Assembly (NCBI GenBank): GCA_016710385.1
Contig: JADJVX010000018.1
Location: 124,001-188,000 of the forward strand
DNA length: 64,000 nt
From: Actinomycetales bacterium
GTDB lineage: Bacteria; Actinomycetota; Actinomycetes; Actinomycetales; Dermatophilaceae
Direction of reading: 5' to 3'
The position numbers were made by a program, and so were the translations under genes. This document shows, piece by piece, positions 57,552 through 64,000 of this stretch. Within the stretch, counting starts at the first letter, position 1; the number at the start of each line of letters is the position of its first letter. The notes under the pieces were generated by a model, which was given only the letters and a program-made list of their open reading frames with translations, was not told the origin of the DNA and did no database searches.

Positions 57552-58742
57552 ATGGCAAAGACCAAGGGCAAGGGCGCCAAGAAGGCTGCCAAGAACAAGA
57601 AGAAGCAGGCCGACACGCCGCGCGGCAAGGAAGCTGCGCTCGGCGTGAAACAGGCGCAGCAGGGCGACCCGACCCTGGACCGCGACGTGGCCCACGCCAT
57701 CGCCAGCGGCCAGGCCAGCAAGGACGACAAGAAGGGCAAGAAGGGCAAGAAGGGCAAGAAGGACAAGAAGGGCAAGAAGGACAAGCAAGTGGGCAAGGTC
57801 GTCAAGGCCCGCGTCGACCCGGCCGCCAGCGCTGCCGTAGAGCATGCGGCGCCGAAGGTCTACGACACCCCTGTCGACGTCGAACCGGTTGCCAAGAAGC
57901 TGCGCCCGGACGAGCCGATGAGCGAAGTCCTCCGGGTGCGACGCGGCTTCGTCCTGGCCGACTTCGACCCGTCCTCCACCCCCGGCTTCGACGAAGGCCG
58001 CAAGGAGGGCGAGGAGGCTTTGGCGGCATACGCGCCCGAAATCGGAGAGTGGCAGGAGCGGCTCTTCGCCGAAACGAAGGGCGGCGGCACCCGCAGCGTG
58101 CTCTTGGTGCTGCAGGGGTTGGACAGCGCAGGCAAGGGCGGCATCGTCAGGCACGTCATGAGCCACGCCGACCCCGCCGGCATCAAGGCGACCTCGTTCA
58201 AGGCACCGACGGAGGAGGAACGCGCCCACGACTTCCTGTGGCGGATCCGCAAGGCGCTGCCGGCCGCCGGCCAGATCGGCGTCTTCGACCGGTCGCACTA
58301 CGAAGACGTGCTGGTCACCAAGGTGCGCAAGCTCGTGCCGGCCACCGAGGTGACCAAGCGCTACGCGATCATCAACGCCTTCGAGCGCGAGATCATCGAG
58401 AACGGGACCCAGATCGTCAAGGTCTTCCTCTACATCTCCAAGGACGAGCAGCGCGCGCGGCTCATGGAGCGACTCGATCGTCCCGACAAGCGCTACAAGT
58501 ACACCCCCGGCGACACCGACAACCGGGCCTTCTGGGACGACTACATGCGAGCCTTCCAGATGATGTTCAACCGCACCTCGACCCAGCTCGCGCCCTGGCA
58601 CATCATCCCGGCGAACAACAAGTGGTTCGCCCGGTATGCCGTGCAGCAACTGCTCCTGGAGCGGCTCCGCCAGATGAGCCCCGACTGGCCGGTGCCGGAC
58701 TACGACATCGAGCTCGAGAAGGAACGCCTGGCGAACACGTAG
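57552..58742 (+). CDS. ppk2: Polyphosphate kinase 2 (PPK2) with Lys-rich N-terminal extension
   Basis: A 396-residue protein. The first 95 residues are unusually Lys/Gly/Asp-rich, with KKGKKGKKGKKDKKGKKDK near residue 60, encoded by 9-bp repeats at about 57730-57786. The PPK2 kinase core covers about residues 115-390: Walker A LVLQGLDSAGKGGIVRH, VFDRSHYEDVLVTKV (Walker B Asp), and the lid RLDRPDKRYKYTPGDTDNR. PPK2 uses polyphosphate to phosphorylate nucleotides. ATG 57552 has GGCAGG at the right distance; ATG 57543 is possible. The core lacks a second fused kinase domain. The basic tail may bind polyphosphate or nucleic acid (inference). Confidence 0.92.
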   Translation: MAKTKGKGAKKAAKNKKKQADTPRGKEAALGVKQAQQGDPTLDRDVAHAIASGQASKDDKKGKKGKKGKKDKKGKKDKQVGKVVKARVDPAASAAVEHAAPKVYDTPVDVEPVAKKLRPDEPMSEVLRVRRGFVLADFDPSSTPGFDEGRKEGEEALAAYAPEIGEWQERLFAETKGGGTRSVLLVLQGLDSAGKGGIVRHVMSHADPAGIKATSFKAPTEEERAHDFLWRIRKALPAAGQIGVFDRSHYEDVLVTKVRKLVPATEVTKRYAIINAFEREIIENGTQIVKVFLYISKDEQRARLMERLDRPDKRYKYTPGDTDNRAFWDDYMRAFQMMFNRTSTQLAPWHIIPANNKWFARYAVQQLLLERLRQMSPDWPVPDYDIELEKERLANT

Positions 58743-58804
58743 CGGTTGGGTCGGCGTGCGCTGCAGACCAGTTGCGCCAGGCGTCCTGGGACGACACGCC
58801 GTGA

Positions 58805-58842
58805 GACGGGCCGGGGCCGGTTTGGACAGGCTCCGGCCCGTC
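58805..58842 (+). terminator. ppk2 terminator hairpin
   Basis: GACGGGCCGG (58805-58814) pairs perfectly with CCGGCCCGTC (58833-58842) across an 18-nt loop. The loop contains the -35 box of the tRNA promoter. Confidence 0.65.
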
Positions 58843-58851
58843 CGCTAATGT
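58822..58851 (+). promoter_or_regulatory. Promoter of the tRNA-Gly-Cys-Val cluster
   Basis: TTGGAC (58822-58827) and TAATGT (58846-58851) are separated by 18 bp, a good sigma-70-type match. Transcription would begin about 35 nt before tRNA-Gly. Confidence 0.6.
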
Positions 58852-58892
58852 CTGATCTCGCACCAGCGGGGTAACACCCACAGCGTGCACCT

Positions 58893-58965
58893 GCGGACGT
58901 AGCTCAGTTGGTAGAGCGCAACCTTGCCAAGGTTGAGGTCGCGAGTTCGAGCCTCGTCGTCCGCT
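58893..58965 (+). tRNA. tRNA-Gly (anticodon GCC)
   Basis: Acceptor GCGGACG pairs with CGTCCGC. The D arm is GCTC-AGTTGGTA-GAGC. The anticodon stem CAACC/GGTTG encloses loop TTGCCAA (anticodon GCC). The T arm is GCGAG-TTCGAGC-CTCGT. CCA is not encoded. Confidence 0.95.
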
Positions 58966-58985
58966 CGGAGGTAGACCGCCTTCAC

Positions 58986-59056
58986 GGTGGAGTGGCCGAG
59001 AGGCGAGGCAGCGGCCTGCAAAGCCGCGTACACGGGTTCAAATCCCGTCTCCACCT
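58986..59056 (+). tRNA. tRNA-Cys (anticodon GCA)
   Basis: Acceptor GGTGGAG pairs with CTCCACC. The anticodon stem GCGGC/GCCGC encloses CTGCAAA (anticodon GCA). The T arm is ACGGG-TTCAAAT-CCCGT. CCA is not encoded. Confidence 0.95.
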
Positions 59057-59087
59057 CGGTCCCGCACAAGGGGACGGCACGACCTAC

Positions 59088-59162
59088 GGGCGATTAGCGC
59101 AGTGGTAGCGCGCTTCCTTGACACGGAAGAGGTCACTGGTTCAAACCCAGTATCGCCCACCA
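59088..59162 (+). tRNA. tRNA-Val (anticodon GAC)
   Basis: Acceptor GGGCGAT pairs with ATCGCCC. The D arm is GCGC-AGTGGTA-GCGC. The anticodon stem CTTCC/GGAAG encloses TTGACAC (anticodon GAC). The T arm is ACTGG-TTCAAAC-CCAGT. CCA is encoded. Confidence 0.95.
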
Positions 59163-59173
59163 TATACCCGCAG

Positions 59174-59201
59174 GTCAGAGCCCCTCTCGAGGGGCTCTGA
59201 C
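59174..59201 (+). terminator. Strong intrinsic terminator after the tRNA cluster
   Basis: GTCAGAGCCCC (59174-59184) pairs perfectly with GGGGCTCTGAC (59191-59201); the loop is TCTCGA. It is followed by TCGTTTTG, a short T run. Confidence 0.85.
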
Positions 59202-59331
59202 TCGTTTTGAGGAGCCAGCAAGGACTAGCGCATCCGGCTCGTTTGTCACGAATCGACAAAGGCTGACCAGGTCTCGGGCCGACGCAGCGGGCTTGACAGG
59301 GTCAACGGAGCGATCGCTGCCGACCCTGTGA

Positions 59332-59523
59332 TGGCTCCTTGGCGAGGACCGGTCGATCCCGGCCCGCCGAGCCGACAGCCAGGCGATGGCCGGTCGGGTC
59401 GCCATGAACGGCCAGGCCGGGGAGCTGCTGGCCGATCCGCGCATCCAGCAGAGCTACCTCGGGATCGCCTGGCGCGCGTGGTCCCAGCCCGGCAGCCGCG
59501 CTCTGCCAAGCTGGGGGCCATGA
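59332..59523 (+). pseudogene. Remnant of a LivF/LivG-type branched-chain amino-acid ABC ATPase (C-terminal tail only)
   Basis: The 357-nt gap between tRNA-Val and the PabC-like gene holds the tRNA terminator and this frame. From about 59371 it reads ADSQAMAGRVAMNGQAGE, then LLADPRIQQSYLGIAWRAW, ending in TGA 59521-59523. This is very like the last 35 residues of LivF-type ATPases (GRV...G...ELLADPRVQ..YLG). No Walker A, signature or Walker B motif is present, and a stop lies at 59329-59331. It appears to be a gene relic. Its stop overlaps the ATG of the next gene. I see nothing else in this gap. Confidence 0.5.
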
Positions 59524-60365
59524 AGCAGATCGTTTGGGTCGACGGGGACCTTTGCGACGGTTCGGTCCCCAGCGTGCCTGCCCTGGATCACGGATTCGTC
59601 GTCGGCGACGGTGTCTTCGAAGCCACCAAGGTCATCGACGGCCAGGCCTTCGCCATGTCCCGCCACCTCGCGCGGATGGACCGCTCGATGGCCGGCCTCG
59701 GGCTGCCTCCGGCGGACCACGATCTCGTGCGCGAGGGCGTGCGAGCCGTCCTCGAGGCAACCCCCGGTATGCCGTTGGGCAAGTTGCGCTGGTGGGTAAC
59801 GGCAGGCCTGGGTCCGCTGGGGTCGGGCCGCGACGGGCACGGCATACGGCTGCGGTATCACGTCGCCGCGGCGCCGATCGACCGGCGCCCGGACTCGACA
59901 GCGGTCCACGTCGTGCCCTGGACGCGCAACGAACTGGCCCCGACCGCGGGACTCAAGACCACCTCCTATGCCGACAACGTGATCGCGCTGGCCGCCGCCC
60001 AGCGGGTCGGCGCGTCGGAAGCATTGTTCGCCAACACCCGGGGCGACCTGGCCGAGGGGACGGGCTCCAACGTCTTCGTCGTGACCGGCGGGGTGGCTGT
60101 GACACCGCCGCTGGCCAGCGGTGCCTTGGCCGGCGTCACGCGGGCCCTCGTCTTGGAGTGGGCCCGGGATGCCGCGCTCCCAGTCCGCGAGGACATTGTT
60201 TCTATGAGGATGCTCGCCCACGCCGAGGAAGTCTTCCTCACCAGTTCGACTCGCGACGTGCAGGCGGTGCACGCCGTCGACTCCAGGCTCCTGGCGCCGG
60301 GCCCCATTACTGCTGCCATCGCCGCCGCGTTCCAAGCCCGGGCCGGTGTGCTCATCGACCCGTGA
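59520..60365 (+). CDS. pabC: Class IV PLP-dependent aminotransferase / 4-amino-4-deoxychorismate lyase-like
   Basis: A 281-residue fold-type IV PLP enzyme. Features: ALDHGFVVGDGVFEATKV at residues 20-37, an Arg in MSRHLARMDRSMAGLGL, the PLP-Lys in AGLKTTSYADNVIALAAA, EALFANTRGDLAEGTGSNVF, and SGALAGVTRALVLEWA binding the cofactor phosphate. PabC releases pyruvate from aminodeoxychorismate to give p-aminobenzoate for folate; related D-amino-acid and branched-chain aminotransferases share these motifs, so the symbol is tentative. ATG 59520 has GGGGG close upstream. Confidence 0.82.
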   Translation: MKQIVWVDGDLCDGSVPSVPALDHGFVVGDGVFEATKVIDGQAFAMSRHLARMDRSMAGLGLPPADHDLVREGVRAVLEATPGMPLGKLRWWVTAGLGPLGSGRDGHGIRLRYHVAAAPIDRRPDSTAVHVVPWTRNELAPTAGLKTTSYADNVIALAAAQRVGASEALFANTRGDLAEGTGSNVFVVTGGVAVTPPLASGALAGVTRALVLEWARDAALPVREDIVSMRMLAHAEEVFLTSSTRDVQAVHAVDSRLLAPGPITAAIAAAFQARAGVLIDP

Positions 60366-60370
60366 CGTGA

Positions 60371-60401
60371 TTGGCGTCCGATGCGTCCTGGCCGCTATCC
60401 T
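60371..60401 (+). promoter_or_regulatory. Possible promoter of tRNA-Val (CAC)
   Basis: TTGGCG (60371-60376) and TATCCT (60396-60401) are 19 bp apart, 20 nt before the tRNA. Confidence 0.4.
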
Positions 60402-60421
60402 GCCTTCGCGGTTGCCCGCCT

Positions 60422-60498
60422 GGATGTGTAGCTCAGTTGGTTAGAGCGTTCGCTTCACACGCGAGAGGTCAGGGGTTCGAGTCCCTTCACATCCACCA
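60422..60498 (+). tRNA. tRNA-Val (anticodon CAC)
   Basis: Acceptor GGATGTG pairs with CACATCC. The D arm is GCTC-AGTTGGTTA-GAGC. Loop TTCACAC has anticodon CAC. The T arm is AGGGG-TTCGAGT-CCCTT. CCA is encoded. Confidence 0.95.
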
Positions 60499-60511
60499 AC
60501 CCCCTCGTCAG

Positions 60512-60538
60512 CCCGGTCGCCCTTCGCGGCCGGGTTTT
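60512..60538 (+). terminator. Intrinsic terminator after tRNA-Val (CAC)
   Basis: CCCGGTCGC (60512-60520) pairs with GCGGCCGGG (60526-60534, one G-U pair), loop CCTTC, followed by TTTT at 60535-60538. Confidence 0.8.
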
Positions 60539-60651
60539 GTGTTCGCGGCAGGGCCCGTCCCCGGGCGCGGACACACCTTTTGGCCCGATAGCCCCATACG
60601 CTGGCGGTGAAGGCGTGCCAGGTCGGTATGCCGTGCTGTAAGGGAGTCGCT

Positions 60652-61938
60652 GTGAGCAAGTCCAGTCCACGCCGGGTCGCCGTCTTGGGCGGCAACCGAG
60701 TCCCGTTCGCCCGGTCGGGGGGACCCTACGCCAAGGCCACCAATGCCGACCTGCTCACCACGACGCTCGACGGGCTGGTCGCTCGGTTCGGGTTGGCGGG
60801 GGAGCGGCTCGGGGAGGTCGTGGCCGGTGCCGTGCTCAAGCACGCCCGCGACTGGAACCTCACCCGCGAGTGCGTCTTGGGCACGTCGCTGGACGCCACC
60901 ACGCCGGCCTACGACCTCCAGCAGGCGTGCGGCACAGGTCTGGAGGCCGCAATCCTCGTCGCCAACAAGATTGCTCTCGGTCAGATCGACAGCGGCATCG
61001 CGGGAGGCACCGACACCGCCAGCGACCCGCCGATGGCCCTGTCCGATGAGCTGCGCGCTGTGCTGCTGCGGCTCAACCGGGCCAAGTCCCCGATGGACCG
61101 CGCCAAGGTCATCGCGAGCGTCCGGCCCGGGCACCTCACTCCGGCCGTCCCGCAGAACGTCGAGCCCCGCACCGGCATGTCGATGGGCGAGCACATGGCG
61201 GTGACCGCCAAGGAATGGGGCGTCACTCGCGAGGCTCAGGACGAGCTTGCCGTTGCCAGCCACCGCAACCTCGCGGCGGCATACGATCGCGGGTTCTTCG
61301 ACGATCTGGTGACCCCCTACCTCGGGCTGTCGCGCGACGGTAACCTCCGTCCCGACACGACCGTGGAGAAACTCGCTTCTCTCGCACCGGTTTTCGGCAG
61401 AGGCGAGGGCGCCACGATGACGGCCGGCAACTCCACCCCGCTCACCGACGGCGCCTCGGCCGTGTTGCTGTCGAGCGCTGATTGGGCTGCGGCCCACGGC
61501 ATCTCCCCGCTCGCGTGGTTCGTCGACGGGCAGGCCGCGGCCGTCGACTACGTCAACGGAGCGGATGGCCTGCTCACGGCGCCGATCTTTGCCGTGCCGA
61601 CGTTGTTGGCCCGGCATGGTCTCACTCTCGCGGACTTCGACTTCGTCGAGATCCATGAGGCCTTCGCCTCGACTGTGCTCGTCACGCTCGCGGCGTGGGA
61701 GGACGAGAGCTTCTGCCGGGAGCGCCTCGGCCTGCCTGGTGCCCTCGGATCGATCGACCGCAGCAAGCTCAACGTCAACGGATCCTCGCTCGCCGCCGGC
61801 CACCCGTTCGCTGCCACGGGCGGGCGCATTGTCGCGAGCCTGGCAAAGATGTTGCACGAGAAGGGATCTGGTCTCGGCCTCATCTCTATCTGCGCAGCCG
61901 GTGGGCAGGGTGTCGTCGCGATCCTCGAGGCGGCCTGA
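60652..61938 (+). CDS. fadI: Acetyl-CoA C-acetyltransferase (thiolase, FadI/FadA2-like)
   Basis: A 428-residue thiolase. The nucleophilic Cys is in YDLQQACGTGLEAAI near residue 93. VEIHEAFASTVLVTLAAW, SSLAAGHPFAATGGRI (His) and SICAAGGQGVVAIL (second Cys) are intact. The gene order thiolase-fabG4-maoC dehydratase is the same as fadA2-fabG4-htdX (Rv0243 to Rv0241c), a module for fatty acyl-CoA metabolism. GTG 60652 has GGGAG 5 nt upstream; the frame from 60607 is longer but lacks such a site. The next gene starts 1 nt after its stop. Confidence 0.93.
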   Translation: MSKSSPRRVAVLGGNRVPFARSGGPYAKATNADLLTTTLDGLVARFGLAGERLGEVVAGAVLKHARDWNLTRECVLGTSLDATTPAYDLQQACGTGLEAAILVANKIALGQIDSGIAGGTDTASDPPMALSDELRAVLLRLNRAKSPMDRAKVIASVRPGHLTPAVPQNVEPRTGMSMGEHMAVTAKEWGVTREAQDELAVASHRNLAAAYDRGFFDDLVTPYLGLSRDGNLRPDTTVEKLASLAPVFGRGEGATMTAGNSTPLTDGASAVLLSSADWAAAHGISPLAWFVDGQAAAVDYVNGADGLLTAPIFAVPTLLARHGLTLADFDFVEIHEAFASTVLVTLAAWEDESFCRERLGLPGALGSIDRSKLNVNGSSLAAGHPFAATGGRIVASLAKMLHEKGSGLGLISICAAGGQGVVAILEAA

Positions 61939-61939
61939 G

Positions 61940-63298
61940 ATGGGCATCCTGGGTTCGGACCCGTATGCCACGCTCCTGGCGACCCCGCTCGGCAAGCGCA
62001 TGGTCGACTCGTTCGGGCTGCCCAAGCCCGCGACCCTGCGCCGGTATGCCGTCGACGCACCTCTGCTGGACGGCCCTGCGCTGCTGGGCTGGTTGGGTGA
62101 CGACCACCCGATCGCCGACCGCATCCGGGCCATCCTCGACGTCGAGGGCGTCGAGGTCGGCGACCCCTTCGACACCCTCCCGGCTGCCGCCGTCATCGTG
62201 GACCTCAGCGACATCCAGGGGCCGGCCGACCTCGAACGGCTGCGCGCGGTGGTGGCTCCCTCGCTCAAGAGACTAATGAGCAGCGGCAGGGTTCTCGTCA
62301 TCGGCCGCCCGGAGGCGTCGGCCACGTCGGCGGCCCAAGCTGCGGCTCGGCGCGCCCTCGTGGGGGCGACCAAATCGGTCGCCAAGGAGCTGCGGGCAGG
62401 TGCCACCGCCAACCTGCTGCTCGTCGCCGAGGGTGCCGACGACCAGATCGAAGCGGCGGTCCGGTTCCTGCTCTCGGGCCGGTCGGCCTATGTGTCCGGT
62501 CAGGTCATCGAGGTGACCGGTGGTGGGCCAGCTGCGGAGCGCACCGAGTGGACCCAACCGCTGGCCGGCAAGGTCGCGGTGGTCACCGGCGCGGCCCGAG
62601 GCATCGGGGCGGCGATCGCCGAAGTGCTCGCTCGCGACGGCGCGAGCATTGTGGCGGTCGACGTGCCGGCCGCGGGCCAGGCGCTCGCGGGGGTGGCCAA
62701 CCGGTTGCGTGGCACCGCTCTGCAGGCCGATGTCACCGCCCCTGACGCGGGAGAGCGCATCGTCGATCACGCTCAATTGCGTCACGGCGGGCTGGACATC
62801 GTCATCCACAACGCCGGCATCACCCGCGACAAGCTGCTGGCCAATACCGACGAAGCGCGCTGGGCCTCGGTCATCGGGGTCAACCTCGAGTCGATCCTGC
62901 GGATGAACGACGCGATCCTGCGCCCGGGTGGGGTGAGCGACGGGGGCCGAATGGTCCTGGTCTCCTCGATCGCCGGGATCGCCGGCAACCGCGGGCAGAC
63001 CAACTACGGCGCGTCGAAGGCTGGCGTGATCGGGCTGACCCAATACCTGGGTCGGGACCGGGGGCTGCGCGCACGAGGGATCACCGTCAACGCCGTGGCC
63101 CCGGGCTTCATCGAGACCGAGATGACCGGAGCGGTGCCGTTCGCCACCCGCGAGATCGGTCGACGGCTCAACTCGCTGCAGCAAGGTGGACGGCCCGTCG
63201 ACGTTGCCGAAACCATCGCCTGGTTGTCGCAAGACGCCAACGCCGGGGTCTCGGGCCAGGTGGTGCGGGTCTGCGGCCAGAGTCTCATCGGCGCATGA
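61940..63298 (+). CDS. fabG4: High-molecular-weight 3-oxoacyl-ACP/CoA reductase (FabG4-like)
   Basis: A 452-residue SDR protein about twice the length of classical FabG. The N-terminal half (to about residue 205) is a degenerate flavodoxin-like Rossmann domain (RVLVIGRPEASATSAAQAAA). The C-terminal half is a complete SDR: VAVVTGAARGIGAAIAEVLA, IHNAGITRDKLLAN, the catalytic Ser in LVSSIAGIAGNRGQ, and Tyr/Lys in TNYGASKAGVIGL. PGFIETEMTGAVP follows. Mycobacterial FabG4 has this layout and is NADH-dependent with CoA substrates. ATG 61940 lies directly after the thiolase stop, and the stop overlaps the next ATG. Confidence 0.93.
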   Translation: MGILGSDPYATLLATPLGKRMVDSFGLPKPATLRRYAVDAPLLDGPALLGWLGDDHPIADRIRAILDVEGVEVGDPFDTLPAAAVIVDLSDIQGPADLERLRAVVAPSLKRLMSSGRVLVIGRPEASATSAAQAAARRALVGATKSVAKELRAGATANLLLVAEGADDQIEAAVRFLLSGRSAYVSGQVIEVTGGGPAAERTEWTQPLAGKVAVVTGAARGIGAAIAEVLARDGASIVAVDVPAAGQALAGVANRLRGTALQADVTAPDAGERIVDHAQLRHGGLDIVIHNAGITRDKLLANTDEARWASVIGVNLESILRMNDAILRPGGVSDGGRMVLVSSIAGIAGNRGQTNYGASKAGVIGLTQYLGRDRGLRARGITVNAVAPGFIETEMTGAVPFATREIGRRLNSLQQGGRPVDVAETIAWLSQDANAGVSGQVVRVCGQSLIGA

Positions 63299-64000
63299 CG
63301 ACTCGACTGGTCGTCACCGGCACGCCCGACCCGCTGTGGTTGGCTGCCCGGGCTGCCTTGCGGCGCAAGGGCGCACAGACACCCGAGGTGCCGGACGTCT
63401 CGCTGGAGCAGCACGGTTTGCGGGTCGACGTCGACAGACTCGCGGCCTATTCGGCCCTTTGCGGGTTCCGACTCGGCTCGGGTCTGCCGGTCACGTACCC
63501 CCTCGTGCTGGCCTTCCCGCTGCACGTCGCGCTCATGGCCAGGGACGACTTCCCCTTCCCGATCCTCGGCGCCGTGCACCTGGTCAACCGCATCACGTGG
63601 GTCCGCCCGGTGCTCGTCGACGAACCGCTCAGCCTTCACGTTCGAGCGGAGGGACGACGGGCCCACCGCAAGGGCCAGGTGCTCGACCTGGTCACCGACC
63701 TGCACGTCGACGGGGCTCGCGTCTGGCACTCCACGAGCACCTATCTGCTGCGGGGAACAGGGGACCCCAACGCCCCCTCGATCGAGCCGCCACCAGTGGC
63801 CGACCTCTCCCTTGGACCGGTCCGGTGGCGCGTCGACGCCGACACCGGACGGCGCTACGCCGCGGTGAGTGGCGATCGCAACCCCATCCACCTGAGCGCC
63901 CTGAGCGCCCGTCCCTTCGGTTTCCGGCATGCCATCGCGCACGGAATGTGGAGCTACGCCCGGGTGATGGCCCACACCGCCGCCCGGATGCCGTTCGCCG
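63295..64000 (+). CDS. MaoC-type hot-dog (3R)-hydroxyacyl dehydratase (HtdX-like), 3' end outside window
   Basis: The frame is open from ATG 63295 to the right edge, giving 235 residues; the end is missing. ATG overlaps the fabG4 stop (ATGA). The first half is a degenerate hot-dog (YPLVLAFPLHVALMARDDFP; GAVHLVNRITWVRPV). The second half begins the active MaoC domain with YAAVSGDRNPIHLSALSA and FGFRHAIAHGMWSYA, which holds the catalytic Asp and His of R-specific hydratases. It would dehydrate the product of the preceding reductase. The gene is typical of the Rv0241c/HtdX group. Confidence 0.9.
   Translation, partial: MTTRLVVTGTPDPLWLAARAALRRKGAQTPEVPDVSLEQHGLRVDVDRLAAYSALCGFRLGSGLPVTYPLVLAFPLHVALMARDDFPFPILGAVHLVNRITWVRPVLVDEPLSLHVRAEGRRAHRKGQVLDLVTDLHVDGARVWHSTSTYLLRGTGDPNAPSIEPPPVADLSLGPVRWRVDADTGRRYAAVSGDRNPIHLSALSARPFGFRHAIAHGMWSYARVMAHTAARMPFA

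Noticed and set aside
58908..59108. Small open frames across the tRNA genes
   Set aside because: They run through three clear tRNA cloverleaves and have no ribosome-binding site.
262..62055. GTATGCCGT as a KOPS- or Chi-type polar signal
   Set aside because: Copies are split evenly between strands by hand count (37 and 37 for the 7-mer), with no orientation trend across the window.
262..62055. GTATGCCGT as a mobile repeat such as a MITE or REP
   Set aside because: No sequence beyond about 10 bp is shared between copies, and most lie inside intact genes without disturbing the frame.

Overview
The window is a contiguous piece of a high-GC (roughly 70%) Gram-positive chromosome. Gene content points to an actinobacterium of the order Micrococcales, most like the Dermatophilaceae/Intrasporangiaceae group. 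The pointers are SepH, DUF3040, DUF3710, DUF4193, DUF3159, DUF3000 and DUF4349 families, many GTG and some TTG starts, several apparently leaderless genes, and a block suhB-DUF4193-dut-DUF3710-OB-DUF3159-ceoC-ceoB-APC permease-TRAM methyltransferase-dxs-RNase D-DUF3000 whose order matches Rv2701c to Rv2680 of Mycobacterium tuberculosis. The species cannot be fixed from the sequence alone.

Layout. 1-4.1 kb: translesion DNA synthesis (3' part of dnaE2, a methyltransferase, dinB). 4.2-5.5 kb: small DUF3040, DUF456 and DUF7455 genes. 5.8-8.0 kb: type IIA topoisomerase B subunit (parE). 8.0-17.5 kb: a sugar-utilisation island on the minus strand (LacI repressor, GH36 alpha-galactosidase, sucrase/ferredoxin-like protein, GH66 dextranase-like enzyme, two ABC permeases, lipoprotein binding protein) with two LacI-type operators upstream. 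17.8-20.3 kb: parC. 20.3-26.2 kb: nitroreductase, GNAT/acyl-CoA-synthetase fusion, DUF5998, phosphodiesterase-like enzyme, thymidine kinase. 26.3-36.6 kb: sepH, the conserved actinobacterial block and a potassium module. 36.7-44.7 kb: aconitase, a binding-protein/VWA fusion, dxs, a hydrolase. 44.7-49.7 kb: an XRE-MurA fusion and the fadB/fadA pair. 49.8-54.4 kb: RNase D, DUF3000, a DMT permease, a DUF4349 lipoprotein, msrB. 54.5-58.7 kb: LigD-type polymerase, LigC-type ligase, RibD-like reductase, PPK2. 58.9-60.5 kb: four tRNA genes, a livF-like remnant, a PabC-like lyase. 60.7-64 kb: fadI-fabG4-htdX, cut by the right edge.

The most unusual signal is not a gene. A 9-base word, GTATGCCGT (reverse ACGGCATAC), occurs about 45 times by hand count, and its 7-base core GTATGCC about 74 times, equally on both strands. 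Random expectation at this base composition is about 0.3 and 6. The word lies in all three reading frames of unrelated genes, sometimes forcing the very rare ATA codon, and twice forms perfect inverted pairs placed exactly where terminators belong. This is the pattern of DNA uptake sequences in Neisseria and Pasteurellaceae. I know of no description of such a system in an actinobacterium.
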